Assembly: GCA_021845325.1 (NCBI GenBank)
Contig: JAKBRR010000055.1
Location: 1-8,778, forward strand
Direction: 5' to 3'
Source of the DNA: Thermoplasmata archaeon
Lineage (GTDB): Archaea > Thermoplasmatota > Thermoplasmata > Thermoplasmatales > Thermoplasmataceae
Length of the DNA: 8,778 nt
Below the pieces are notes generated by a model. It saw only the letters and a list, made by a program, of their open reading frames with translations, made no database searches and had not been told where the DNA came from. A program made the translations under genes and the position numbers. Each line of letters opens with the position of its first letter. Positions within the stretch are counted from its first letter, which is position 1. Of this stretch, positions 1 to 6,329 are shown piece by piece.

Positions 1-73
1 CCTTTCTCTCAATTAGATTTGGGCTTACTCCATACATATCCGAAAGTATGTGTACGCCCACGGCCACTTTCAT
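1..73 (-). CDS. speD: S-adenosylmethionine decarboxylase-like protein (SpeD family), N-terminal fragment
   Basis: Only the first 24 codons lie in the window; the gene continues past the left edge. The reading starts at the ATG complementary to 71-73 and gives MKVAVGVHILSDMYGVSPNL, then IERK. The G-x-H-x-L-x-x-x-Y-G-x-x-P pattern is the usual N-terminal signature of prokaryotic AdoMet decarboxylases, pyruvoyl enzymes that supply aminopropyl groups for spermidine-type polyamines. The self-cleavage serine and proenzyme site are outside the window, so activity cannot be judged. A GGAGGA ribosome binding site lies two bases before the ATG, complementary to 76-81. The overlapping ATG at 81-83 is in another frame and meets a stop after 24 codons, so it was not chosen. 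In some archaea a SpeD paralogue is an arginine decarboxylase, which these few residues cannot exclude. Confidence 0.72.
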   Translation of the reverse strand, partial: MKVAVGVHILSDMYGVSPNLIERK

Positions 74-75
74 CG

Positions 76-131
76 TCCTCCATTTTTATCCCATTCCTCT
101 AAAAGGATAATAATTTTTTATTATTTAAATA
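76..131 (-). promoter_or_regulatory. Putative speD promoter and ribosome binding site
   Basis: On the minus strand an AT-only TATA-like element, TATTTAAATA (122-131), lies about 55 bases upstream of the speD start. With the usual spacing of about 26 bases, transcription would start near 100. That leaves a leader of roughly 27 bases carrying GGAGGA (76-81), which is complementary to the archaeal 16S rRNA tail. The surrounding DNA is so AT-rich that other boxes are possible. Confidence 0.4.
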
Positions 132-185
132 TTTTATTTCCTAATGGAATATCATTTTAATATGACAATTAAAATAGTAATGGTA

Positions 186-209
186 TACATTCATACATAT
201 CTACATATT
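186..209. repeat. Three imperfect 8-bp tandem repeats
   Basis: TACATTCA, TACATATC and TACATATT follow one another without a gap, and the TACAT core recurs exactly every 8 bases at 186, 194 and 202. The array lies in the 216-bp spacer between the regulator gene and speD. No gene was found there. The repeat is short and could be slippage in AT-rich DNA or a small binding-site array. Confidence 0.45.
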
Positions 210-251
210 CAGTTAAGTATATTTATAATTTTATATATGTAAATAACTGAA
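208..251. repeat. Inverted repeat, 8-bp arms around a 28-base AT spacer
   Basis: TTCAGTTA (208-215) is perfectly complementary to TAACTGAA (244-251). The 28 bases between them are nearly all A and T. It could form a long stem in RNA or a regulatory dyad. A match of this length and spacing is expected a few times by chance in a window this size, so function is unproven. Confidence 0.3.
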
Positions 252-258
252 ATGCAAC

Positions 259-287
259 AAAAATAAATAAAATCAGGCTTTTTAGCC
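259..287 (-). terminator. Putative terminator of the winged-helix regulator gene
   Basis: Just past the regulator's stop codon the minus strand reads GGCTAAAAAGCC, a 4-bp stem (276-279 with 284-287) with a four-A loop. It is followed by the T-rich run TGATTTTATTTATTTTTG. Archaeal RNA polymerase stops mainly at such T-rich stretches; the stem is short and may not be needed. Confidence 0.5.
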
Positions 288-289
288 GC

Positions 290-1060
290 TTATAGAGAGA
301 TTATCTCTATCTTTACATCCTTATATTTTAGTTTCAAGTGCCTTAGCGATTCAAAAAGGAAACCCATTCTGAATTCAGATACTACAACAATGGCATCCTT
401 ACCCCTGACTGCTGCTTCAAAGGCGGCTTCCAACGCAGAAAACTCGGCCATAGGCTGTATTTCCGATTGATTTAACAGTGCTCTGGAAGATTCACCGATT
501 ATACCGATAAGTGCACCCTGTGCCACCTTAATGATTTCCCTCATTGAACTGACCAGTTGATTTAGCTGCACCACTTTGTCCTCCGGGATATAATAAATCC
601 TGATGCTCCCGGGTGTTATTGAAATAATCCCGTCCAAATTTGTAAGCAAAACAATATCACCTGGCTTTGCATAGGTTCTGGCAATGGCATTTGCCGTTCC
701 GGAGCTGCCGGATTTTGCATAAAGATAACCTTCTTTCATGTAAAGAGAGACGGTGTCACCTTTTGAAATTTGACCATCGCTGATCGCTTCCCATCTTGTT
801 CCTGAATATAGATCGTCAATATCGTCCATAAGGAAATTTTTAATCCATTCCAGATTCTTCCTGAGGAATTCTATACCTGAACTTGTAATCTCAACTTTCT
901 CCGTGATAAAACCACTTTCCAAAAAATTTTGAACGTAATACCTTACGCCCTGAATTGTTATGGATAGTTCTCTGGAAATTTTGGCAATACTCTTCTCACC
1001 ATGACTTATTTTAGATAATACAGCTATTTCCTTCAGGTTTATATCCTTGGACTTTGGCAT
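290..1060 (-). CDS. Winged helix-turn-helix regulator with C-terminal domain of unknown function
   Basis: This is a 256-residue protein read from the ATG complementary to 1058-1060. A TTG two codons upstream (1064-1066) is the alternative start. Residues 8-66 look like a MarR/ArsR-type winged helix: a helix with EIAVLSKISHGEKSIAKISR, a recognition helix around TIQGVRYYVQNF, and a wing near GFITEKVEITSSG. The next 190 residues are not a domain I can name. They hold a GD-rich beta segment (about 100-157, KGDTVSLYM, KPGDIVLLTN), then a helical stretch, and then an alpha/beta segment containing GALIGIIGES and DAIVVVSEF that could bind a small ligand. No membrane segment is visible. It resembles archaeal predicted regulators known mainly from genome annotation. 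It is divergent from PEP carboxykinase and lies upstream of speD on the same strand, separated by a likely terminator. Control of pckG, of itself, or of both is an inference from position. The DNA-binding call is firm; ligand and targets are unknown. Confidence 0.8.
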   Translation of the reverse strand: MPKSKDINLKEIAVLSKISHGEKSIAKISRELSITIQGVRYYVQNFLESGFITEKVEITSSGIEFLRKNLEWIKNFLMDDIDDLYSGTRWEAISDGQISKGDTVSLYMKEGYLYAKSGSSGTANAIARTYAKPGDIVLLTNLDGIISITPGSIRIYYIPEDKVVQLNQLVSSMREIIKVAQGALIGIIGESSRALLNQSEIQPMAEFSALEAAFEAAVRGKDAIVVVSEFRMGFLFESLRHLKLKYKDVKIEIISL

Positions 1061-1088
1061 GTTCAATTGCCCCTATGTGCCTTATACT

Positions 1089-1097
1089 ATATAAATT
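1089..1097 (-). promoter_or_regulatory. TATA box of the winged-helix regulator gene
   Basis: The minus strand reads TTTATATAG here, a near-consensus archaeal TATA box. Its centre is about 27 bases from 1066, so the transcript should begin almost at the start codon, either leaderless on TTG 1066 or with a leader of about 6 bases before ATG 1060. Confidence 0.6.
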
Positions 1098-1135
1098 TGA
1101 TAGATTTTCAATACTTTCGCTATATGATGAAATCA

Positions 1136-1151
1136 ATTCTTTTAAAAGAAT
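1136..1151. promoter_or_regulatory. Perfect 16-bp palindrome, candidate operator
   Basis: ATTCTTTTAAAAGAAT is an exact palindrome midway between the divergent TATA boxes at 1089-1097 (leftward) and 1193-1200 (rightward). A dimeric winged-helix protein such as the adjacent gene product commonly binds such sites. The first ten bases recur on the minus strand in the aldehyde dehydrogenase promoter (5326-5335). AT-rich composition raises the chance rate, so the operator role is a hypothesis. Confidence 0.4.
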
Positions 1152-1192
1152 GAAGGCACTTTGAAAATAAATACAAAAATTCACCGAATATC

Positions 1193-1229
1193 TTTATATA
1201 ATGAATAATTTTCAATTAAGAAGTGTGAT
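1193..1229 (+). promoter_or_regulatory. PEP carboxykinase promoter and ribosome binding site
   Basis: TTTATATA at 1193-1200 is a consensus-grade archaeal TATA box. A transcript starting about 26 bases downstream (near 1223) would have a leader of roughly 10 bases. That leader contains GTGAT (1225-1229), matching the 16S rRNA tail complement GGTGAT, three bases before the ATG at 1233. Confidence 0.65.
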
Positions 1230-1232
1230 TTC

Positions 1233-3104
1233 ATGCTCAATTATGAAAAAGAAAATATTTCCAGCGATCTGCTCAGGAAAATTGTGAAGGAAATTTCAGA
1301 AGACGATTCTATAAGGAGGATATATAAGAAAAATCAGGAATTGGGAAACAGAATTGTATCATATGTATCAGATTTCATGGCAATGACAGGTGCAACTTCA
1401 TTTGAATTTGTAACTGGAGAAGGATCACAAATGAAAGCCATGGAAAAAATCCTCATATCTCAAAATCTCCTGATTGAATTGAATCCTGAGCACTATAAGA
1501 ATTCTTTTTTGCACAGAAGTTCCCCAAAAGATGTGGCACGCAGTGAAAAGGATACATATGTCTGCACAACGGGGGGCCCAGATGATGTTGGCCCAACAAA
1601 CAACTGGATGAACAGTGAAGAAGCCATAAGGAAGATTCTTAAGCTCTACGAAGGTTCAATGAAAGGTAAGAAACTGTATATTGTACCTTACTGGCTGGGA
1701 CCATTTGATTCACCATATGCCAGAGGAGGAATACAACTTACTGATAGTCCTTATGTGGTGCTGAATCTGGCAATAATCACAAGAATCGGTAAGTCGGCAA
1801 TTGACGAAATCGGAAAAAGTGGAAAGTGTGTGATTGGCCTTCATGCAACAGGAAATCTTGACCCGGACCAGAGATACATTATGCATTTTCCATATGAGAA
1901 TAATGGAGATGGCCTAATTGCAAGTATCAACACAAACTATGGCGGAAATGCCCTTCTAAGCAAAAAATGCCATGCCCTGAGAATTGCCTCGTTTGAGTCT
2001 AAGGCAAACGGCTGGCTTGCTGAGCACATGATGCTGATTGGAATAAAATCACCCGATGGAGAAATAACATATATCACAGGTGCTTTTCCAAGTTCCAGCG
2101 GAAAGACAAATCTTGCAATGCTTGAACCACCGGAAGATTACAGGAGAGATGGGTGGAGTACTTATCTCATGAGTGATGATATAACCTGGATGAATGTATA
2201 CGACGGGCATCTGAGAGGAATTAACCCTGAAAATGGATTTTTTGGTGTAATACCCCATACCAGTGAAAAGACAAATCCAAACGCAATGGCTGCAATAAAA
2301 CAGAATACTATTTTTACAAATGTTGGAATTGATCAGAACGGTGTTCCATTCTGGGAAGGCAAATGTGATCCCCCGGAAAATCTCATAGACTGGCAGGGTA
2401 AGCCATGGGATGGGAAGAGCCCCGTAGCTCATCCAAACTCGAGATTCACAACCCCAATAGTACAATATCCACGGCTTTCAAAGGAATATGATAACCCTCA
2501 TGGCGTACCGGTTTCTGCTTTTCTTTACGGAGGGAGAAGGAGTGACCTTCTGCCATTGATTTACCAGTCCTTTGACTGGGAAGATGGTGTGCTTGTAGGG
2601 GCAATGCAAAGAGTGGAAACAACCGCAGCATCAACAGGTAAAGTAGGGGTACTTAGAAATGATCCCATGGCAATGAGACCATTTATGGCATACAACATGG
2701 CGGATTATTTTAACTACCATCTTTCTTTCAAAGAAAGGGTCAAAAATCTTCCCCTGGTATTCAATGTTAACTGGTTCAGAAAGGATGGAAATGGCAAATT
2801 CATGTGGCCCGGATATACATACAATATGCATGCTGTCGAGTGGGTTCTGGGCAGGGCGAAGAATAAAGTCACAAAAGTGACGAAAACCCCTATCGGGTAT
2901 GTTCCTGATCTCTCTCAGTTTAATTACGGGAAAGAGATAACGGCTGAAAAGATTCAGGAATTGCTGAAGGTAGACTCGAAGGGCTTCCTCAATGAACTTG
3001 ATCAGGTAAAACCATTTTTTGAGTCCTTTGGAGAGAGATTTCCAGAGAAGCTTTGGAATAGATTCTACGATCTGAAGGCAAGACTGGAATCTGACCTTAA
3101 ATGA
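1233..3104 (+). CDS. pckG: Phosphoenolpyruvate carboxykinase, GTP-dependent
   Basis: This 623-residue cytosolic enzyme converts oxaloacetate and GTP to PEP, CO2 and GDP, the entry step of gluconeogenesis. Length and motifs fit the GTP family, not the ATP family. The P-loop is AFPSSSGKTNLAM (284-296). Metal and substrate residues by alignment from memory are Arg103 (DVARSE), Lys244/245 (LLSKKCHALR), His265 (AEHM), Asp315/Asp316 (SDDITWM) and Arg404 (NSRFTTP). The blocks INPENGFFGV (330-339), YGGRRSDLLPL and HVNWFRKDGNGKF-like NVNWFRKDGNGKF (511-523) are typical. One departure stands out: Ser289 occupies the place of the hyperreactive P-loop cysteine (Cys288 of the rat enzyme). The stop overlaps the start of lipB by four bases (ATGA), so the two are probably co-transcribed and translationally coupled. 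The start is supported by GTGAT and a TATA box upstream. Identification is secure. Confidence 0.97.
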   Translation: MLNYEKENISSDLLRKIVKEISEDDSIRRIYKKNQELGNRIVSYVSDFMAMTGATSFEFVTGEGSQMKAMEKILISQNLLIELNPEHYKNSFLHRSSPKDVARSEKDTYVCTTGGPDDVGPTNNWMNSEEAIRKILKLYEGSMKGKKLYIVPYWLGPFDSPYARGGIQLTDSPYVVLNLAIITRIGKSAIDEIGKSGKCVIGLHATGNLDPDQRYIMHFPYENNGDGLIASINTNYGGNALLSKKCHALRIASFESKANGWLAEHMMLIGIKSPDGEITYITGAFPSSSGKTNLAMLEPPEDYRRDGWSTYLMSDDITWMNVYDGHLRGINPENGFFGVIPHTSEKTNPNAMAAIKQNTIFTNVGIDQNGVPFWEGKCDPPENLIDWQGKPWDGKSPVAHPNSRFTTPIVQYPRLSKEYDNPHGVPVSAFLYGGRRSDLLPLIYQSFDWEDGVLVGAMQRVETTAASTGKVGVLRNDPMAMRPFMAYNMADYFNYHLSFKERVKNLPLVFNVNWFRKDGNGKFMWPGYTYNMHAVEWVLGRAKNKVTKVTKTPIGYVPDLSQFNYGKEITAEKIQELLKVDSKGFLNELDQVKPFFESFGERFPEKLWNRFYDLKARLESDLK

Positions 3105-3787
3105 AGGGTTTTGTTTTGATAGAAGACATCGTCGATTATGACGATGCCTTAATAGTTCAAAGAAAACTGAATGAAATGGTCAACGAGGATGCACTTGAAG
3201 GTGCAATCCTTATTCTTGAACATAAAGATGTATATACATGTGGTATCCATAAGGATAAGGGACTTGTTACCATTGGCCAGAATATACGTATGGTTGAGAG
3301 AGGAGGGGGTATAACCTACCACAATCCGGGACAAATCGTTTCATATTTTATTTTAAATTTAAAGGTTCTTAATTTGAATGCCAGGACTCTCATAGGTGTA
3401 ATCCATAATGAACTCATAGAATTCATGACTGAACTGGATATTCACGGTGAGAGCAGATTGGGACAGGAAACAGGCATATGGACTGACAACAAAAAGATAT
3501 GCTCCACCGGTATAGCTTTGAAAGGAAATGCCACCCTTCACGGGTCTGCACTGAATTATATTAATGATATGACCGGTTTTCAAAGAATAAACCCATGCGG
3601 GTTTAATCCGGATATAATGACTTCTTGTAAAGAAATATCTCCCATGGACTTACTGCCAATTAATAAGGCAAAGGAAGAAATTGGGAAAAAACTATGCAGA
3701 GCACTTAAAATAGATTTTAACAATAGAAAAAATTGGAAAGAGGTAAAAGAAATTATCAGTGAGCAATCGTTTGAGACTGCTCCCTGA
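3101..3787 (+). CDS. lipB: Octanoyltransferase LipB (lipoate biosynthesis)
   Basis: This 228-residue protein belongs to the family that moves an octanoyl group from acyl carrier protein to a lysine of lipoyl domains, or of GcvH, before sulfur insertion. Signature blocks are in order: RGGGITYHNPGQ (67-78), ETGIW (123-127), KKICSTGIALKG (131-142) with the likely catalytic Lys132, LHGSALN (146-152), and INPCG (163-167) with the likely nucleophile Cys166. Both catalytic residues are thus present. The ATG overlaps the stop of pckG, and no separate ribosome binding site is obvious, so coupling is likely. The last 32 bases overlap the 3' end of the convergent aldehyde dehydrogenase gene. The C-terminal 50 residues after DIMTSC are lysine-rich and less conserved. 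The acyl donor in archaea, which have little or no fatty acid synthesis, is uncertain. The conserved Cys and Lys favour LipB over LplA, but a free-octanoate or lipoate route cannot be excluded. Confidence 0.9.
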   Translation: MKGFVLIEDIVDYDDALIVQRKLNEMVNEDALEGAILILEHKDVYTCGIHKDKGLVTIGQNIRMVERGGGITYHNPGQIVSYFILNLKVLNLNARTLIGVIHNELIEFMTELDIHGESRLGQETGIWTDNKKICSTGIALKGNATLHGSALNYINDMTGFQRINPCGFNPDIMTSCKEISPMDLLPINKAKEEIGKKLCRALKIDFNNRKNWKEVKEIISEQSFETAP

Positions 3788-5306
3788 GGAATTGCTGCAG
3801 ATAATAGAAAGAACCTGTTCCTTTTCCGCTTATTCCACTCAGTTTCCAGCCGACAAATGGCTGTGAACCTACCATTGCCCCGGTTGATCCTCCCCTTTCC
3901 CTATTAGCATAAAGAACTCCAACCTCAGCATTTTCAAAATAATACTGGATTTCATCACTATCCTCAGTGAATATTCCCCCGGTTAAACCATAATCTGATG
4001 CGTTAACCTTTTCAACTGCTTCCTTGAGTGAATTAACTTTCTTTATTGCCAGAACTGGAAGAAACAGTTCATTCTTTATCACATATGAATCATCTTCGGG
4101 GTTCTCCACTAAGGTTGGCTCCACGTAGAATCCTTTTTTGTCGAGTACGTTTCCTCCAGCGATCACTTTGGATTCCTTCCTGATAATCTCCATTGATTTT
4201 TTATATTTGTTTAGAGCTTCTTCATTTATGACCGGCCCCAGATATGTTTCAGCAATTCTTGGGTCCCCCGGAATTGTCTTTTTTACCATTTCCAGCAGTT
4301 GATCCTTAAATTTATCATATATTCCGCTTTGAATATATGCGATTGAACATGCACTGCACTTCTGGCCTGAATAACCAAATGATGCCCTATAAACCCCGTT
4401 TACTGCCCTTTGAATGTTAGCCTTATCTGTTACTATTATTGCATCCTTTCCTCCCATTTCAGTTATCACAACCTTTGGATGAGCCTCGTTGGCTCTTCTA
4501 AATATGTCCATTCCAGCGTCCCTTGATCCTGTAAAGAGAACCCCGGATACATGTTTATTGGATACTATATATGGGCCAATGACACTTCCTTTCCCTGATA
4601 CAAATGCCAGTACCTCCTTTGGAACGCCGGCTTCATACAGTATATTGGCAAAGATATGTGATGAAATAAGAAGGTTGCTTGAGGGTTTAAATATAACAGA
4701 ATTTCCCGTTATGAGAGGACCGCATACCATGCCCACAGTAATTGCATAGAAATTAAAGGGAGCAATTACAGCGAAAATACCATAAGGCTTCATTACACTC
4801 TGGCTCTCCTCATTATCATACCCTTTTCCAGTGAATCTTATAAATCCCTGATTTTCTATGAGATTAAGGGAATAGTATCTGAGAAAATCTATACCTTCAT
4901 CAAGGTCGGCAACTGCTTCTGCTCTTGTCTTACCATTCTCATAGGCCAGGATTGCTGATAATTCAAATTTTCTCCTGCTCAGTTCATCTGCAGCTCTCAT
5001 AAAAATTTGTGATCTTTTCACGTAACCCAGTGAAAACCACTTCCTGTATGATCCCTTCAGCATATTCAAAGCGGAATCCACCGATTCCTTTGTAGCAGAC
5101 TGAAAAGTTCCAATAGTGGTTCCATCTATTGGGCTAACCTCATGGATCTTTTCTTTTTCCATTACGTTTTTCCCTATTATGTTCGGATACTCCTGCCCCA
5201 GGAATTTGGTTACGTCTTTTAATGCGTCCTCATACATTCTGTTGAATTCCTGCTGGTTTCCTTTTTTTGCCATTCTCACGAACGTTGATTCGTTTTCAAA
5301 GCCCAT
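3756..5306 (-). CDS. pruA: Aldehyde dehydrogenase, probable 1-pyrroline-5-carboxylate (glutamate semialdehyde) dehydrogenase
   Basis: This 516-residue NAD(P)-dependent aldehyde dehydrogenase has all catalytic parts: Asn185 in APFNFYAI, the nucleotide-binding FTGSRDAG (258-265), Glu283 in TEMGGKD and the nucleophile Cys317 in GQKCSA. Glu413 lies in NELFLPVLAI. The P5C dehydrogenase assignment rests on the long N-terminal extension and on the C-terminal stretch with STGAMVGSQPF (474-484), GWKLSG and GTGSFYYLQQF, which resembles the family's glutamate-binding anchor loop. That enzyme oxidises glutamate semialdehyde from proline or ornithine to glutamate. Val485 replaces the first glycine of the usual QPFGG. 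The gene has its own TATA-like box, lies 73 bases downstream of the short-chain dehydrogenase on the same strand, and overlaps the end of lipB by 32 bases. No proline dehydrogenase gene is in view, so another semialdehyde substrate, such as 2-oxoglutarate semialdehyde, remains possible. Confidence 0.85.
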   Translation of the reverse strand: MGFENESTFVRMAKKGNQQEFNRMYEDALKDVTKFLGQEYPNIIGKNVMEKEKIHEVSPIDGTTIGTFQSATKESVDSALNMLKGSYRKWFSLGYVKRSQIFMRAADELSRRKFELSAILAYENGKTRAEAVADLDEGIDFLRYYSLNLIENQGFIRFTGKGYDNEESQSVMKPYGIFAVIAPFNFYAITVGMVCGPLITGNSVIFKPSSNLLISSHIFANILYEAGVPKEVLAFVSGKGSVIGPYIVSNKHVSGVLFTGSRDAGMDIFRRANEAHPKVVITEMGGKDAIIVTDKANIQRAVNGVYRASFGYSGQKCSACSIAYIQSGIYDKFKDQLLEMVKKTIPGDPRIAETYLGPVINEEALNKYKKSMEIIRKESKVIAGGNVLDKKGFYVEPTLVENPEDDSYVIKNELFLPVLAIKKVNSLKEAVEKVNASDYGLTGGIFTEDSDEIQYYFENAEVGVLYANRERGGSTGAMVGSQPFVGWKLSGISGKGTGSFYYLQQFLREQSQTIAH

Positions 5307-5322
5307 GGTTTAGCATTGCAAT

Positions 5323-5335
5323 TTCTTAAAAGAAT
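5323..5335 (-). promoter_or_regulatory. Aldehyde dehydrogenase promoter box
   Basis: The minus strand reads ATTCTTTTAAGAA, with a TATA-like CTTTTAAG about 23 bases before the ATG at 5306. There is no ribosome binding site, which suggests a leaderless transcript. The box is itself a TTCTT-AA-AAGAA inverted repeat on the plus strand. It shares ten bases with the palindrome at 1136-1151. Confidence 0.5.
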
Positions 5336-5379
5336 GTTTGCCTGAATATTTCATACGGTTTACAATAAATTTCTGCTGT

Positions 5380-6102
5380 TCAAAGGCTTGCACCCCGATC
5401 AGCTGTAATCGATTGTCCTGTTATTGACTGCGCTAATTTACTGCAAAGGAAAAGAGAAATATATGCCACCTCAAGTGGCTGAAGAACCTTATCCTCGGAA
5501 ATCTCCGCGAATTTGAATGGAAAAACGTTAAAGAAGGTGTCTTCTTTTATGACGCTGCCAGGCTTTATAGAATTTACCCGTATGTTGTATTTCTTCAGTC
5601 TCGATGCCAGAACCTTTGTTATTTCCTCGATTGCATACTTTGACGCTGAATATGAAACGCTACTTGCTCCCCTCAGTGCCTCTGACGCCCCAATGTTTAC
5701 TATGGCACCCCCTTTGTTTTTCATAAAAGGAAGGAAAGCGTATATTGCATTATATTGTGAAGCAGTGTTAAATTTCAGCATTTCCAGGAAGGCTTCTTCA
5801 TTCTCAAGGTCATCTCCACCAGACCATTTTCCAATATTATTTATTAAAAAATCCGGGTCACCCATTTCTGTAGAAATTTTCTTAGCAGTCTCCTTTATCT
5901 GACCGGGATCTGATGAATCGCATTTGAATGCTCTGATTTGAGATGTTTCTGTTAGTCCGTGCGTGTCGCCGGACCTGGAAATTATTGCAACTTTTGCCCC
6001 ACAATTTATAAATGCTCTGATGGTTGACATTCCCTGACCAGCACCGACTCCGTTCACTACAGCAAGTTTTCCAGATAGTGATTCCCTCAACAGATCTACC
6101 AT
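5380..6102 (-). CDS. Short-chain dehydrogenase/reductase, substrate unknown
   Basis: This 240-residue Rossmann-fold oxidoreductase of the classical SDR type has the glycine motif NGVGAGQG (17-24), where Asn replaces the usual Thr. It also has Asp62 in CDSSDP, NNIG (88-91, usually NNAG), Asn112, Ser140 in NIGASEA, and the catalytic pair Tyr151/Lys155 in SYSASKYA. PGSV (181-184) follows the active site as in most family members. Arg43 just after the second beta strand suggests NADP(H) preference. Residues 231-240, ending SITADRGASL, match the family's normal C-terminus, so the protein is complete. There is no signal peptide or membrane segment. It sits upstream of the aldehyde dehydrogenase on the same strand and diverges from the actin-like gene. 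The family covers ketoacyl, sugar and alcohol reductases, and nothing in the sequence fixes the substrate. Acting in series with the downstream dehydrogenase is possible but only a guess from position. Confidence 0.85.
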   Translation of the reverse strand: MVDLLRESLSGKLAVVNGVGAGQGMSTIRAFINCGAKVAIISRSGDTHGLTETSQIRAFKCDSSDPGQIKETAKKISTEMGDPDFLINNIGKWSGGDDLENEEAFLEMLKFNTASQYNAIYAFLPFMKNKGGAIVNIGASEALRGASSVSYSASKYAIEEITKVLASRLKKYNIRVNSIKPGSVIKEDTFFNVFPFKFAEISEDKVLQPLEVAYISLFLCSKLAQSITGQSITADRGASL

Positions 6103-6123
6103 TAGTGTTAATTTTACTATGAG

Positions 6124-6132
6124 AGTTAAACC
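6124..6132 (-). promoter_or_regulatory. Putative promoter box of the short-chain dehydrogenase
   Basis: The minus strand reads GGTTTAACT, centred about 26 bases before the ATG at 6102. No purine-rich ribosome binding site precedes the start. Both facts point to a leaderless transcript. The box is a weak match to the archaeal TATA consensus. Confidence 0.4.
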
Positions 6133-6320
6133 TTTTCATAAAAAAAATATTCTAACGACACGCCTTGTTTTGTTAATAAGTCTGTTTTTTTTCTTAATAT
6201 TTACCATATATAACATCTATTTTAATCAATGCGAAATTGAACATGCAAACCATTCAGATCAAAAGATATAATAATAGTGTATGCTATTGTATATCATTGC
6301 ATTGGTCATTTGATCAATGT
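6133..6320. promoter_or_regulatory. Repeat-rich spacer upstream of the actin-like gene, candidate operator or centromere-like site
   Basis: This spacer holds no gene. It contains TCAAT-N5-ATTGA (6226-6240), AATAG-N6-CTATT (6273-6288), CATTG-N15-CAATG (6295-6319) and the perfect 8-mer TTGATCAA (6310-6317). ATTG or its complement occurs six times between 6227 and 6319, with three copies at 5- or 10-base steps (6286, 6296, 6301). An A8 tract (6140-6147) and a T8 tract (6185-6192) lie to the left and could bend the DNA. In plasmid parMRC systems the centromere lies at exactly this place, upstream of the actin gene. The individual repeats are short and the DNA is AT-rich, so this is a hypothesis. 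Confidence 0.3.
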
Positions 6321-6329
6321 AAAGGGTGA
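6289..6329 (+). promoter_or_regulatory. Actin-like gene promoter and ribosome binding site
   Basis: TGTATATC at 6289-6296 is a TATA-like box; transcription would begin about 26 bases on, near 6317-6320. The short leader contains GGGTGA (6324-6329), a good match to the 16S rRNA tail complement, six bases before the ATG at 6336. GATATAATAATA at 6265-6276 is an alternative box. Confidence 0.5.

Noticed and set aside
107..124. ATAATAA-TTTT-TTATTAT hairpin upstream of speD
   Set aside because: It is a perfect stem but made only of A and T in a simple-sequence stretch, so it has little stability and is expected by chance; it probably overlaps the speD promoter.
2049..2831. Leftward open frames of 138, 62 and 66 codons opposite PEP carboxykinase
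   Set aside because: They lie antisense to a gene with continuous family motifs, have no recognisable domain and are explained by its codon usage.
5882..6139. 85-codon leftward frame overlapping the start of the short-chain dehydrogenase
   Set aside because: It is a different frame over the conserved cofactor-binding region of the dehydrogenase, and its product has no domain-like pattern.
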